The notes under the pieces were generated by a model. It made no database searches. It was not told the DNA's origin and saw only the letters and a list, made by a program, of their open reading frames with translations. Below, piece after piece: positions 26,238-34,118 of a stretch of DNA of 64,000 nt. Origin of the DNA: JAGGAG01 sp964638035 (GTDB lineage: Bacteria > Gemmatimonadota > Gemmatimonadetes > Gemmatimonadales > GWC2-71-9); NCBI GenBank assembly GCA_964638035.1, contig CAZWXD010000009.1, forward strand, positions 1 through 64,000, read 5' to 3'. A program made the translations under genes and the position numbers. Positions within the stretch are counted from its first letter, which is position 1, and every line of letters begins with the position of its first letter.

Positions 26238-27107
26238 ATGGCTGTCATGGCTTGGTTCAAGAAGGAACGCAAGGCGCGAGTTTCCAAGCGTCAGCGTTTG
26301 GAAATCCCGCCCGATGCGTGGGAAAAATGTGAAGGCTGCGGGCATGTGGACCTGCGCGAGAAGTTCGAGCGGGCCCACAGCGTGTGTCCCGAGTGTGGCC
26401 GGCACCAGCGCATCGGGGCGGAGCAGTACATCGAGATCCTGATCGACGCGGGGACCTGGAAGGAGCAGTTCGTCAACCTTCGTTCGGTCGATCCCCTCGC
26501 GTTCGAGCACTACAGCGACCGGCTCACGTCGGCGCGCCGCAAGGCGGGGCCGGGCGACGCGTTGCTGGCGGGCTGGGGCAAGCTGAGCGACCTGCCGGTG
26601 CACCTTGGCGTCATGAACTTCGCGTTCATGGGCGGCTCGATGGGTTCGGTGGTGGGCGAGAAGATCGCCCGGCTGGCCCGGCGGTCGCTCGACAAGAAGG
26701 CCCCGCTCATTTTGGTGTGCACCTCGGGCGGAGCGCGGATGCAGGAGGGTGTGCTCTCCCTCATGCAGATGGCCAAGACCTCCGCGGCCATCGGCCAGTT
26801 GCGCCAGGCGGGGGTTCCCTACATCAGCATCCTCACCGATCCCACCACGGGTGGCGTGTCGGCATCATTCGCCATGCAGGGTGACGTGATCCTGGCGGAG
26901 CCTGGTGCGGTGATCGGCTTCGCCGGCCAGCGGGTCATCAAGCAGACCATCGGGCAGGACCTGCCGGAGGGCTTCCAGACGGCCGAGTTCCTGCTGGAGC
27001 ATGGGCAGATCGACGACGTGGTCCCGCGCGGGTCGCTCAAGGAGACCACCGCACGGTTGCTGCGGCACATGTCGGGTCGGCGTGAAGCGGAGTCGGATGC
27101 CGCGTGA
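26238..27107 (+). CDS. accD: Acetyl-CoA carboxylase carboxyltransferase subunit beta
   Basis: 289 residues, usual AccD length. Seen: N-terminal zinc ribbon CEGC...CPEC (about 34-56), then the crotonase-fold domain with LVCTSGGARMQEGVLSLMQMAKTSAA, ISILTDPTTGGVSASFAMQGDVILAEPGAVIGFAG and RVIKQTIGQDLPEGFQ. This is the heteromeric-ACC beta subunit, distinct from the carboxyltransferase at 533, so the genome has two carboxyltransferase types. accA is not in the window. A perfect terminator hairpin follows. The next gene is folC, as in many bacteria. Confidence 0.96.
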   Translation: MAVMAWFKKERKARVSKRQRLEIPPDAWEKCEGCGHVDLREKFERAHSVCPECGRHQRIGAEQYIEILIDAGTWKEQFVNLRSVDPLAFEHYSDRLTSARRKAGPGDALLAGWGKLSDLPVHLGVMNFAFMGGSMGSVVGEKIARLARRSLDKKAPLILVCTSGGARMQEGVLSLMQMAKTSAAIGQLRQAGVPYISILTDPTTGGVSASFAMQGDVILAEPGAVIGFAGQRVIKQTIGQDLPEGFQTAEFLLEHGQIDDVVPRGSLKETTARLLRHMSGRREAESDAA

Positions 27108-27137
27108 TCCCGTGACACCCGGGGCGTAGCTGGTGCA

Positions 27138-27170
27138 GCGTGAAGCGGTCCCGCTTCACGCTTTGCCTTT
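27138..27170 (+). terminator. Intrinsic terminator after accD
   Basis: Perfect 11-bp inverted repeat GCGTGAAGCGG / CCGCTTCACGC (27138-27161) followed by TTTGCCTTT. One of the cleanest terminators in the window; it lies within the 73 bp between accD and folC. Confidence 0.75.
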
Positions 27171-27180
27171 CGGGCCTCCC

Positions 27181-28419
27181 ATGTCGCCATCCTACGCGGA
27201 CGCGCTCGCGTTCCTCTACCCTCGCGTCACCACCATCAAGTTCGGGCTCGACACCACCCGCCTGCTGCTCCACGAGGTGGGGGACCCGCACACGCTGGTG
27301 CCGGTGCTCCATGTGGGCGGGACCAACGGCAAGGGGAGCGTTGCCACGCTCCTCGCGTCAGCCCTGGAAGAGGCGGGATGGCGCGTGGGGCTCTACACCT
27401 CGCCGCACCTCGTGTCGTTCCGGGAGCGGGTGCGGGTGGGTGGGGAGCCGATGTCGGAGGAGGCGGTGGCGATGTGGACGGAGCGGCTCCGCCCGCTGAT
27501 CGAGGAGCATGCCGCCACCTTCTTCGAGGCCACCACGGCGCTGGCGTTCGCCGACTTCGCTGCGCGCGGCGCCGAGATCGCGGTGGTGGAGGTGGGGCTC
27601 GGGGGGCGGCTCGACAGCACCAACGTGGTGCAGCCGCTGGTGAGTGTGGTGAGCAAGATCGAGCTGGACCACATGAAGTACCTCGGGGACACGCTCGAGT
27701 CCATTGCCGGGGAGAAGGCCGGCATTGCGAAACCGGGGGCACCGTTCGTGATCGGGGAGGCGCGCCCGGAGCTGGTGCAGGTGCTGCGTGACCGGGCGGC
27801 GGGGTATGTGGCGGCGCTCGAGCCCGGGGCCGTCGCGGACGTGCGCGTGGTGCCGCCCGCGATGGAGTGGATGGGGCCGCTCGGGATGGCGGGCCCGCAC
27901 CAGCGGCGCAACGCCGCGGTGGCGCAGGTGGCGCTGGAGGCGCTGCCCGACCGGTGGCGGCCCGGTGCGGGGCAGGTGGCGCGGGGCTTCGCGCGCGCCT
28001 TCATCGCGGGGCGCTTTGACCGGCGCGGCCGCTGGCTCTTCGACGTGGCGCACAACCCGGACGGCATGCGCACGCTGGTCCGTGCGCTCGACGAGCTGAA
28101 GCCGCCGGGGCCGGTGCATGCGCTGGTGTCCATTCTGGGCGACAAGGACTGGGCGGAGATGCTGGTGACGCTCGACCAGGCGGTGGACCGCGGCATCCTG
28201 ACCCTGGCGCCCACCGCCGCCGGGCGTGGGTGGAACTTCGACTGGCTGGAGCAGTGGCTGGCGGACCCCACCCGGCCGCGGGCCCGCGCCCGCTGGACGG
28301 TGGACCAGGACTTCCGGTCGGCGCTCGAGCGGGTGCAGGTTGGGGCCGGGACGGTGCTGGTGACCGGCTCATTCCACACAGTGGGCGACGTGATGCAGGC
28401 GCTGGGTCTTGAGCCGTAG
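27181..28419 (+). CDS. folC: Folylpolyglutamate synthase / dihydrofolate synthase
   Basis: 412 residues, Mur-ligase fold. Adds glutamate to dihydropteroate and/or folates with ATP. Seen: HVGGTNGKGSVATLLASAL (P-loop, about 40-58), KIELDHMKYLGDTLESIAGEKAGIAK, and the C-terminal FDVAHNPDGMRTL. ATG 27181 places YADALAFLYPR at the start, matching the family; an upstream frame opening at 27133 would run through the terminator hairpin. Mono- versus bifunctional activity cannot be told. Confidence 0.94.
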   Translation: MSPSYADALAFLYPRVTTIKFGLDTTRLLLHEVGDPHTLVPVLHVGGTNGKGSVATLLASALEEAGWRVGLYTSPHLVSFRERVRVGGEPMSEEAVAMWTERLRPLIEEHAATFFEATTALAFADFAARGAEIAVVEVGLGGRLDSTNVVQPLVSVVSKIELDHMKYLGDTLESIAGEKAGIAKPGAPFVIGEARPELVQVLRDRAAGYVAALEPGAVADVRVVPPAMEWMGPLGMAGPHQRRNAAVAQVALEALPDRWRPGAGQVARGFARAFIAGRFDRRGRWLFDVAHNPDGMRTLVRALDELKPPGPVHALVSILGDKDWAEMLVTLDQAVDRGILTLAPTAAGRGWNFDWLEQWLADPTRPRARARWTVDQDFRSALERVQVGAGTVLVTGSFHTVGDVMQALGLEP

Positions 28420-28552
28420 GAGGACGAGGTGGACACGGACGCCTCGTCGTTGGCGGCCACGGCCGAGGTGACTTCAAGGGGGCCGGCGGCGACGAGGACG
28501 CCAGGTGAGGTCCCCGCCTGCTCGCTCACTGACCGTTACCGGGGGTAGCTGC

Positions 28553-29791
28553 ATGCCGACACCACCAGCCGTCGTCCTTGGCCTCGTGCCCGCCGTACTC
28601 GCGGCGTGGACCCTGTCGCTGCACGCGCAGGCGCAGGCTCCGGCCCCACGCGATGCCCCGGTCCGGGTGCTCGTGTCCCGCCTCGACCTCGAGCGCTACA
28701 AGGCCACGATCAAGGGCCTGACGGCGTTTGGCGACCGGCGCCAGGGCACCGACCGGAACCGTGCCGCCATCGACTGGATCGAGGCGCAGCTCCAGGGCTA
28801 CGGGTGCCCCACGGAGCGCTTCGACTACACCTACGAGGAGCCGCCGCCACGAATCCCCGCGGCCACGCGTCCTCCGCCGCCGGCTCCGTTGCCGCCGGTC
28901 ATCGCGAGTGGTGAGGTGCGCCGGGGGCCCGGCGGATCGCGCTACCGCGGCATCACCCAGCCCACGGGGGTCAACCGGGACTCGCTGCTGCAGCCCGACA
29001 CGGCGCTGCGGCGGCTCAACGCACAGCCCACGACACCTGGCCCGCGCCAGCAGGTGTACTGCACCAAGGTTGGCACGACGCGGCCGCAGGAGATGTACAT
29101 CGTCAGCGCGCACATGGACGGCCATGGGTGGGGCGAGGCGGCGAATGACGACGCGTCCGGCACGGCCCTGGTCATGGAGCTGGCGCGCGTGCTGAATGGC
29201 CCCGATGTCACCACTGAGCGAACCATCCGGTTCGTGCTCTGGAACAACGAGGAGACGGGCCTGAACGGCGCCAAGGCGTACGTGGCGGCGCGGGCCGGGC
29301 TGCAGGGCCGGGAGGATCCAGCGGGGTCGGGCCGCTACCCCGAGCCGCGCTGGCTGGGCATGATCCAGCACGACATGATGCTGTTCGACCACGGGATGCG
29401 CCGGGCAGACGGCAGCGTCAACTCCGAGCAGCGCCCGGAGGCCGACGTGAACATCGAGTTCCAGGCCACGTCGAAGTACGCCGAGGGGGCGATGAAGCTG
29501 GCGTTCTTCTTCCGGGAGGCCAACGAGACGTACGCCACGGACTACCCGGCAGCAGTGGGGAACCACATGACCAATACCGATTCGTCGCCCTTCATGGACT
29601 TCACGCCTGCCATCAGCCTGCGGGAGAATGAGCGCGGGATGCAGATCGGCGCCGGCTGGAACCCGCACTGGCACCAGCCGACCGACCGGTACAGCACCTA
29701 CACGGACCCGGATTTCCGCCTGGGGTTGAATGCCGCGCAGACGACCCTGGGGGCGGTTGCGCAACTGGCGGGCGTCACGGTGGCGAGGTAG
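28553..29791 (+). CDS. Secreted M28 family zinc aminopeptidase
   Basis: 412 residues. Signal peptide at the N-terminus ending near LHAQAQA; a proline-rich insert (about 100-125); then the M28 di-zinc site: SAHMDGHGWGEAANDDASGTALVMELAR (His and bridging Asp), NNEETGLNG (catalytic Glu plus ligand), TDSSPFMDF and WHQPTDRYSTY (final His). Predicted exported peptidase acting on peptide N-termini. GGGGG precedes ATG 28553 by 9 nt. It stands alone between folC and hisS. Confidence 0.9.
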   Translation: MPTPPAVVLGLVPAVLAAWTLSLHAQAQAPAPRDAPVRVLVSRLDLERYKATIKGLTAFGDRRQGTDRNRAAIDWIEAQLQGYGCPTERFDYTYEEPPPRIPAATRPPPPAPLPPVIASGEVRRGPGGSRYRGITQPTGVNRDSLLQPDTALRRLNAQPTTPGPRQQVYCTKVGTTRPQEMYIVSAHMDGHGWGEAANDDASGTALVMELARVLNGPDVTTERTIRFVLWNNEETGLNGAKAYVAARAGLQGREDPAGSGRYPEPRWLGMIQHDMMLFDHGMRRADGSVNSEQRPEADVNIEFQATSKYAEGAMKLAFFFREANETYATDYPAAVGNHMTNTDSSPFMDFTPAISLRENERGMQIGAGWNPHWHQPTDRYSTYTDPDFRLGLNAAQTTLGAVAQLAGVTVAR

Positions 29792-29952
29792 GTCGGGCGC
29801 TACGACGCCTTGGCACGGGAGTACGACTGGCTGCTCGCGGCGACAGGCCTGCAGGAAGGAGCCCGGGCCACCGTTGGTGCTGGCCCTGCAACGACGTCGT
29901 GCCCTCGGGGAGTGCCCTTTCCCCCTCCGACTTTCCCTGTATCTTGTCGCCC

Positions 29953-31227
29953 ATGCAACTCCAAGCCCTGCCGGGATTTCGGGACTTTTTCCCGGCCGAC
30001 CTCGCCCTGCGGTCCCATATCTTCGGGGCATGGCGGGCGGTGGCGCTGCGCTATGGATTCGAGGAATACGACGGGCCGCCCCTGGAGTCGCTCGAGCTGT
30101 ATACCGCCAAGAGCGGCGACGAGATCGTGGGCCAGCTCTACAACTTCGAGGACAAGGGGGGGAGGCAGGTAAGCCTCCGCCCGGAAATGACCCCAACGCT
30201 GGCCCGGATGGTCGCCGCCCGCGCCAACGGCCTCCGGAAGCCGATCCGCTGGTTCGCGGTGCCCCAGCTCTTCCGCTACGAGCGGGCCCAGCGCGGGCGG
30301 CTGCGCGAGCACTTCCAGCTGAACTGCGACCTGATGGGGGAACCAGGCCCGCTGGCGGACGCGGAGATCGTGGCCCTCGCGATCGACGTCATGCGGGAGC
30401 TGGGGCTCACCGACCGGGACGTCCGGGTACGGCTCTCGGATCGCCGGCTGCTCGGTGGCCTCCTCCTGGCCGGCGGCGTGGGCGAGGCCCAGCTCGGCAC
30501 GGCGTTCCAGGCCATCGACAAGATGGAGCGCGTGCCCCGCCTGGACCTCGCGAAGCAGCTTTCGGCTGCCGGCCTGTCGCCCACGGCCGTGGACCACGTG
30601 TTCGAGGTCGCGGGGCTCAAGGGACGCGAGGCGGTCCTCGCGGCGTCACGCCAACTCGCCGTCTCGCCGTCCTTCGAGCAGGTGCTGGACACCCTCGACG
30701 CCATGGGCCTCGGCAGCTTCGTGGACGTGGACCTCACGATCGTGCGGGGGCTGGCCTACTACACCGGCACCGTGTTCGAGTTGTTCGATGCCGGCAGGTC
30801 GCTCCGGGCCATTTGCGGCGGGGGGCGCTACGATACGCTGGTGGGCGCGCTGGGCGGGGTGGACCTCCCCTGCGTGGGCTTCGGGATGGGGGATGTGGTG
30901 CTGGGCGAGCTGCTCAGGGAGCGCGGGCTGCTGCCATCGACCGAAGGTCGCCTTGATGCATTCATTGCGGTGGTCACCGAGGACGACCGCCCGGCCGCCC
31001 TGGCCCTGGCGCACCAGCTGCGCGATGCCGGCCTGAGCGTGGAGTACACCCTCGGCAGCCAGAAGCTCGGCAAGCAGCTCGAGCAGGCGTCGGCGCGCGG
31101 GGCGCGCCATGCCATCGTCATCGGGCCGGATGACCGGGCCCGGGGCGAGGTGCAGGTGAAGGACATGCGGCAGAAGTCGCAGGCGGCGGTGCGGCTCGAG
31201 AACCTGCTGGAGGCATTGCGGGGATGA
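29953..31227 (+). CDS. hisS: Histidyl-tRNA synthetase
   Basis: 424 residues, class II. Seen: LPGFRDFFPADLALR (motif 1 region), LRPEMTPTLARMVA, motif 2 FRYERAQRGRLREHFQLNCDLMG, the histidyl signatures VRGLAYYTGTVFELF and CGGGRYDTLVGALGG, motif 3 CVGFGMGDVVLGELL, and the anticodon-binding domain at the end. ATG 29953 is only 7 bp after a TATCTT box, so the mRNA may be leaderless. It overlaps proS by 4 nt (ATGA). Confidence 0.95.
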   Translation: MQLQALPGFRDFFPADLALRSHIFGAWRAVALRYGFEEYDGPPLESLELYTAKSGDEIVGQLYNFEDKGGRQVSLRPEMTPTLARMVAARANGLRKPIRWFAVPQLFRYERAQRGRLREHFQLNCDLMGEPGPLADAEIVALAIDVMRELGLTDRDVRVRLSDRRLLGGLLLAGGVGEAQLGTAFQAIDKMERVPRLDLAKQLSAAGLSPTAVDHVFEVAGLKGREAVLAASRQLAVSPSFEQVLDTLDAMGLGSFVDVDLTIVRGLAYYTGTVFELFDAGRSLRAICGGGRYDTLVGALGGVDLPCVGFGMGDVVLGELLRERGLLPSTEGRLDAFIAVVTEDDRPAALALAHQLRDAGLSVEYTLGSQKLGKQLEQASARGARHAIVIGPDDRARGEVQVKDMRQKSQAAVRLENLLEALRG

Positions 31228-32708
31228 CCGGAACGAAGGCAACCAAGGATCGCAGCATGGCCGACTCCAAGGCCCTCACGACGCGGGCGCAGGACTTCAG
31301 CGCCTGGTACAACGAACTCATCGCCAAGGCCGAGCTGGCCGACTACAGCCCGGTGCGCGGCTGCATGGTGATCCGGCCCAACGGCTACGCCATCTGGGAG
31401 CAGATGCAGCGGGCCCTGGACGAGATGTTCAAGGAGACCGGGCACCAGAACGCCTACTTCCCGCTGTTCATTCCGCAGAGCTTCCTCTCGCGTGAGGCGG
31501 AGCACGTCGAGGGCTTTGCGCCGGAGACGGCAGTGGTGACGCACGGGGGCGGGAAGGAACTGGAGGAGCCGCTGGTGGTGCGCCCCACGTCGGAGACGAT
31601 CATCTACGCGATGTACGCGAAGTGGATCCAGTCCTACCGCGACCTGCCGGTCCTTATCAACCAGTGGGCCAACGTGGTGCGCTGGGAGATGCGCACGCGG
31701 CTCTTCCTCAGGACGACAGAGTTCCTCTGGCAGGAGGGCCACACGGCGCACGCCACCGAGGCCGATGCCGAGGAGGAGACGCTCCGGATGCTGGGCGTCT
31801 ACCGCACCTTCATGGAGGGCTGGATGGCCATGCCGGTGCTGACCGGCCGGAAGACCGACAGCGAACGCTTCGCCGGCGCCTTGCGCACCTACAGCTGCGA
31901 GGCGCTGATGCAGGACAACAAGGCGCTGCAGGCGGGCACCAGCCACAACCTGGGCCAGAACTTTGCCCGTGCGTTCGAGGTGATGTTCCAGAGCCAGGAG
32001 GGACGGCAGGAATACGTCTGGAACACGTCGTGGGGGGTGTCCACCCGGCTCGTGGGCGGGTTGATCATGACGCATGGCGACGATACCGGCCTGGTGTGCC
32101 CGCCGCGGCTGGCGCAGTACCAGGTGGTCATCGTCCCGATCTACAAGACCGACGAGGAACGCGCCGGGATCCTGCGGGTGGCCGACGACCTGCGGGGCGA
32201 GCTGCGGAAGGACGGGATCCGGGTGCACATCGATGCCCGCGAGGGGATGAAGCCGGGCGCCAAGTACTACGACTGGGAAACCCGCGGCACGCCATTCCGG
32301 CTGGAGATCGGCCCGCGAGACCTCGCGTCGAAGCAGGTGATGCTGGCACGCCGCACCGGCGGCGCCAAGGCGCCGCTACCGATGGATGGCCTGGGCGCCA
32401 CGATGCTGCGCGAGATCGACGGGATGCAGCGCGACCTGCTGAACGCTGCCACGCTCCGGCGGGAGCACAACAGCCTGCGCCACCCGAGGAGCCGCCAGGA
32501 GTTCATCGACTACCTCGAGGGCGGCGGCGGGTTCGTGTACGCGGGCTGGTGCGGCGATCCGGCCGTGGAGGCCGAGATCAAGGAGCAGACGAAGGCGACG
32601 ATCCGGGTGATTCCCGACGCCGAGTTCCGGAGCGGCGAGTCGCCGGCAACGTGCATCTGGACCGGGAAGCCGGCGGTGGCCGAGGTGGTGTGGGCGAGGG
32701 CGTATTGA
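31224..32708 (+). CDS. proS: Prolyl-tRNA synthetase, archaeal/eukaryal type (no editing insert)
   Basis: 494 residues ending in AY, typical of the ProS type 3 group found in archaea, eukaryotes and some bacteria. The bacterial trans-editing insertion between motifs 2 and 3 is absent. Seen: FSAWYNELIAKAELADYSPVRGCMVIRPNGYAIWE, PLFIPQSFL, VVRPTSETIIYAMYAKWI, RWEMRTRLFLRTTEFLWQEGHTAHAT (motif 2), and TSWGVSTRLVGGLIMTHGD (motif 3). Start ATG 31224 overlaps hisS; ATG 31257 (MADSKALTTRAQDFS) is also possible. The stop overlaps the lysA ATG by one base. Confidence 0.95.
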   Translation: MTGTKATKDRSMADSKALTTRAQDFSAWYNELIAKAELADYSPVRGCMVIRPNGYAIWEQMQRALDEMFKETGHQNAYFPLFIPQSFLSREAEHVEGFAPETAVVTHGGGKELEEPLVVRPTSETIIYAMYAKWIQSYRDLPVLINQWANVVRWEMRTRLFLRTTEFLWQEGHTAHATEADAEEETLRMLGVYRTFMEGWMAMPVLTGRKTDSERFAGALRTYSCEALMQDNKALQAGTSHNLGQNFARAFEVMFQSQEGRQEYVWNTSWGVSTRLVGGLIMTHGDDTGLVCPPRLAQYQVVIVPIYKTDEERAGILRVADDLRGELRKDGIRVHIDAREGMKPGAKYYDWETRGTPFRLEIGPRDLASKQVMLARRTGGAKAPLPMDGLGATMLREIDGMQRDLLNAATLRREHNSLRHPRSRQEFIDYLEGGGGFVYAGWCGDPAVEAEIKEQTKATIRVIPDAEFRSGESPATCIWTGKPAVAEVVWARAY

Positions 32709-34069
32709 TGGAGCCAGGACGGCGAGACGGCGAGACGGCGAGCCGCGTGGATGCAGCGGCAGCTCCCGCGCCGTCCCGTCGTCCCGCCGTCCCGCCGTCC
32801 CCGGTCCAGCTCCTCACGGATGCCGGCCTCGAGCCCCGGGACGGCGTCCTGTTCGATGCCGGCGTCTCGCTGGAGGAGGTGGCGGCCATTCATGGCACGC
32901 CGGCCTACGTCTACAACGCCGAGGTCATCCGTCGGCAGTATGCGGCGCTCGATGCGGCGCTCGCGGGCGTCCCGCACCGGATCTGCTATGCGGTGAAGGC
33001 CAACAGCAACCTGGCGGTGCTCCGCATCCTGCGCGACCTGGGCGCCGGCGCCGATATCGTCTCGGAGGGCGAGTTGCGTCGCGCGCTGCGCGCCGGCTTC
33101 GCGCCCGGGCACATCGTCTTCAGCGGGGTGGGGAAGACGGTCGCCGAACTCGAGGCGGCCCTGGCCGCCGGCATTGGCCACGTGAACCTCGAGTCACTGG
33201 CCGAGCTGGAGCTGCTGGCCCAGCTCACTGCGGGTGCCGGGGCCGCGGTGCCGGTCGGCATCCGCGTCAACCCGGATGTCATGGTCGAGACCCACGCGTA
33301 CATCTCCACCGGCAAGCGCGGCAGCAAGTTTGGCATCCCGGTGGACCAGGTGCGAGCGGCGGCCGAGGTCATCCGGCGGCATCCCCGGCTGGAACTGGTC
33401 TCGCTGGCCATGCACATCGGGAGCCAACTCAACGACGTGACCCCCTATGCCGACGGCGCACGCCGCCTCGTGTCGCTGGTGGAGCAGGTCCGGGGCGATG
33501 GCACCACGACCTTGAAGGAACTCGACGTGGGCGGTGGGCTCGGCATCCGCTATCGCGACGAATCCCCGATGTCGCTGGCCGCCTTCGCAGGCGCCGTGTT
33601 GCCGCTGGTGTCGGCCACAGGCCTCACCCTGCTGCTCGAGCCCGGCCGCTTCCTCGTCGGCCAGGCCGGCGTGCTGCTGACCCGCGTGCTCTTCCGCAAG
33701 CACTCGGGGGGCAAGGAGTTTGTCATCGTGGACGCGGGCATGAACGACCTCGAGCGGCCCAGCCGCTACCAGGCGTATCATGGCATCGTGCCGGTGCGAC
33801 AGCGCCCCGGAAGCGGCCTGGTGGCCGACGTGGTGGGCCCGGTGTGCGAGACCGGGGACTTCTTCGCCCAGGACCGCGAGGTCGGGCCGGTCGAGCGGGG
33901 CGACCTGCTGACCATCCTGGGCGCCGGTGCGTACGGCTTCGCCATGGCATCCAACTACAACACGCGGCCGCTCCCGCCAGAGGTCATCGTGGACGGCGGC
34001 AGCGCATGGCTGGCCCGGCCCCGCCAGTTGCTGGACGACCTCTTCGACACGGAGCGCACCTCGCCGTGA
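32708..34069 (+). CDS. lysA: Diaminopimelate decarboxylase with a repeat-derived N-terminal extension
   Basis: 453 residues. PLP enzyme that decarboxylates meso-DAP to L-lysine. Seen: CYAVKANSNLAVL (PLP lysine), SEGELRRALRAG, SLAMHIGSQL, DVGGGLGIRY, LEPGRFLVGQAG, and the partner-site CETGDFFAQDR. The first about 31 residues (RRDGETASRV...PSRRPAVPPSP) are not part of the family; they are encoded by an inverted octamer array at 32717-32800. ATG 32708 shares a base with the proS TGA, and no other start lies in frame before the conserved core, so the extension is probably translated. Neighbours suggest a hisS-proS-lysA-guaA operon. Confidence 0.94.
   Translation: MEPGRRDGETASRVDAAAAPAPSRRPAVPPSPVQLLTDAGLEPRDGVLFDAGVSLEEVAAIHGTPAYVYNAEVIRRQYAALDAALAGVPHRICYAVKANSNLAVLRILRDLGAGADIVSEGELRRALRAGFAPGHIVFSGVGKTVAELEAALAAGIGHVNLESLAELELLAQLTAGAGAAVPVGIRVNPDVMVETHAYISTGKRGSKFGIPVDQVRAAAEVIRRHPRLELVSLAMHIGSQLNDVTPYADGARRLVSLVEQVRGDGTTTLKELDVGGGLGIRYRDESPMSLAAFAGAVLPLVSATGLTLLLEPGRFLVGQAGVLLTRVLFRKHSGGKEFVIVDAGMNDLERPSRYQAYHGIVPVRQRPGSGLVADVVGPVCETGDFFAQDREVGPVERGDLLTILGAGAYGFAMASNYNTRPLPPEVIVDGGSAWLARPRQLLDDLFDTERTSP
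32717..32800. repeat. Miniature inverted octamer array inside the 5' end of lysA
   Basis: Left arm 32717-32740: three units of (G/A)GACGGCG. Spacer 28 bp. Right arm 32769-32800: four units CGCCGTCC, one with CGTCGTCC. The units are the same octamer, in the same converging orientation, as the long arrays at 48933-49060 and 49541-49596, but no gene lies between the arms. It starts 9 bp after the proS stop codon. Confidence 0.85.
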
Positions 34070-34118
34070 CACGGCCCCGCGCCTCCGCTTTCACTGCCCT
34101 CGCCGCCCCCGCCGCCCG

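Noticed and set aside
28442..28497. Terminator between folC and the M28 peptidase gene
   Set aside because: CCTCGTCG/CGACGAGG arms are 40 bp apart with no T run; pairing of this size is expected by chance in GC-rich DNA.
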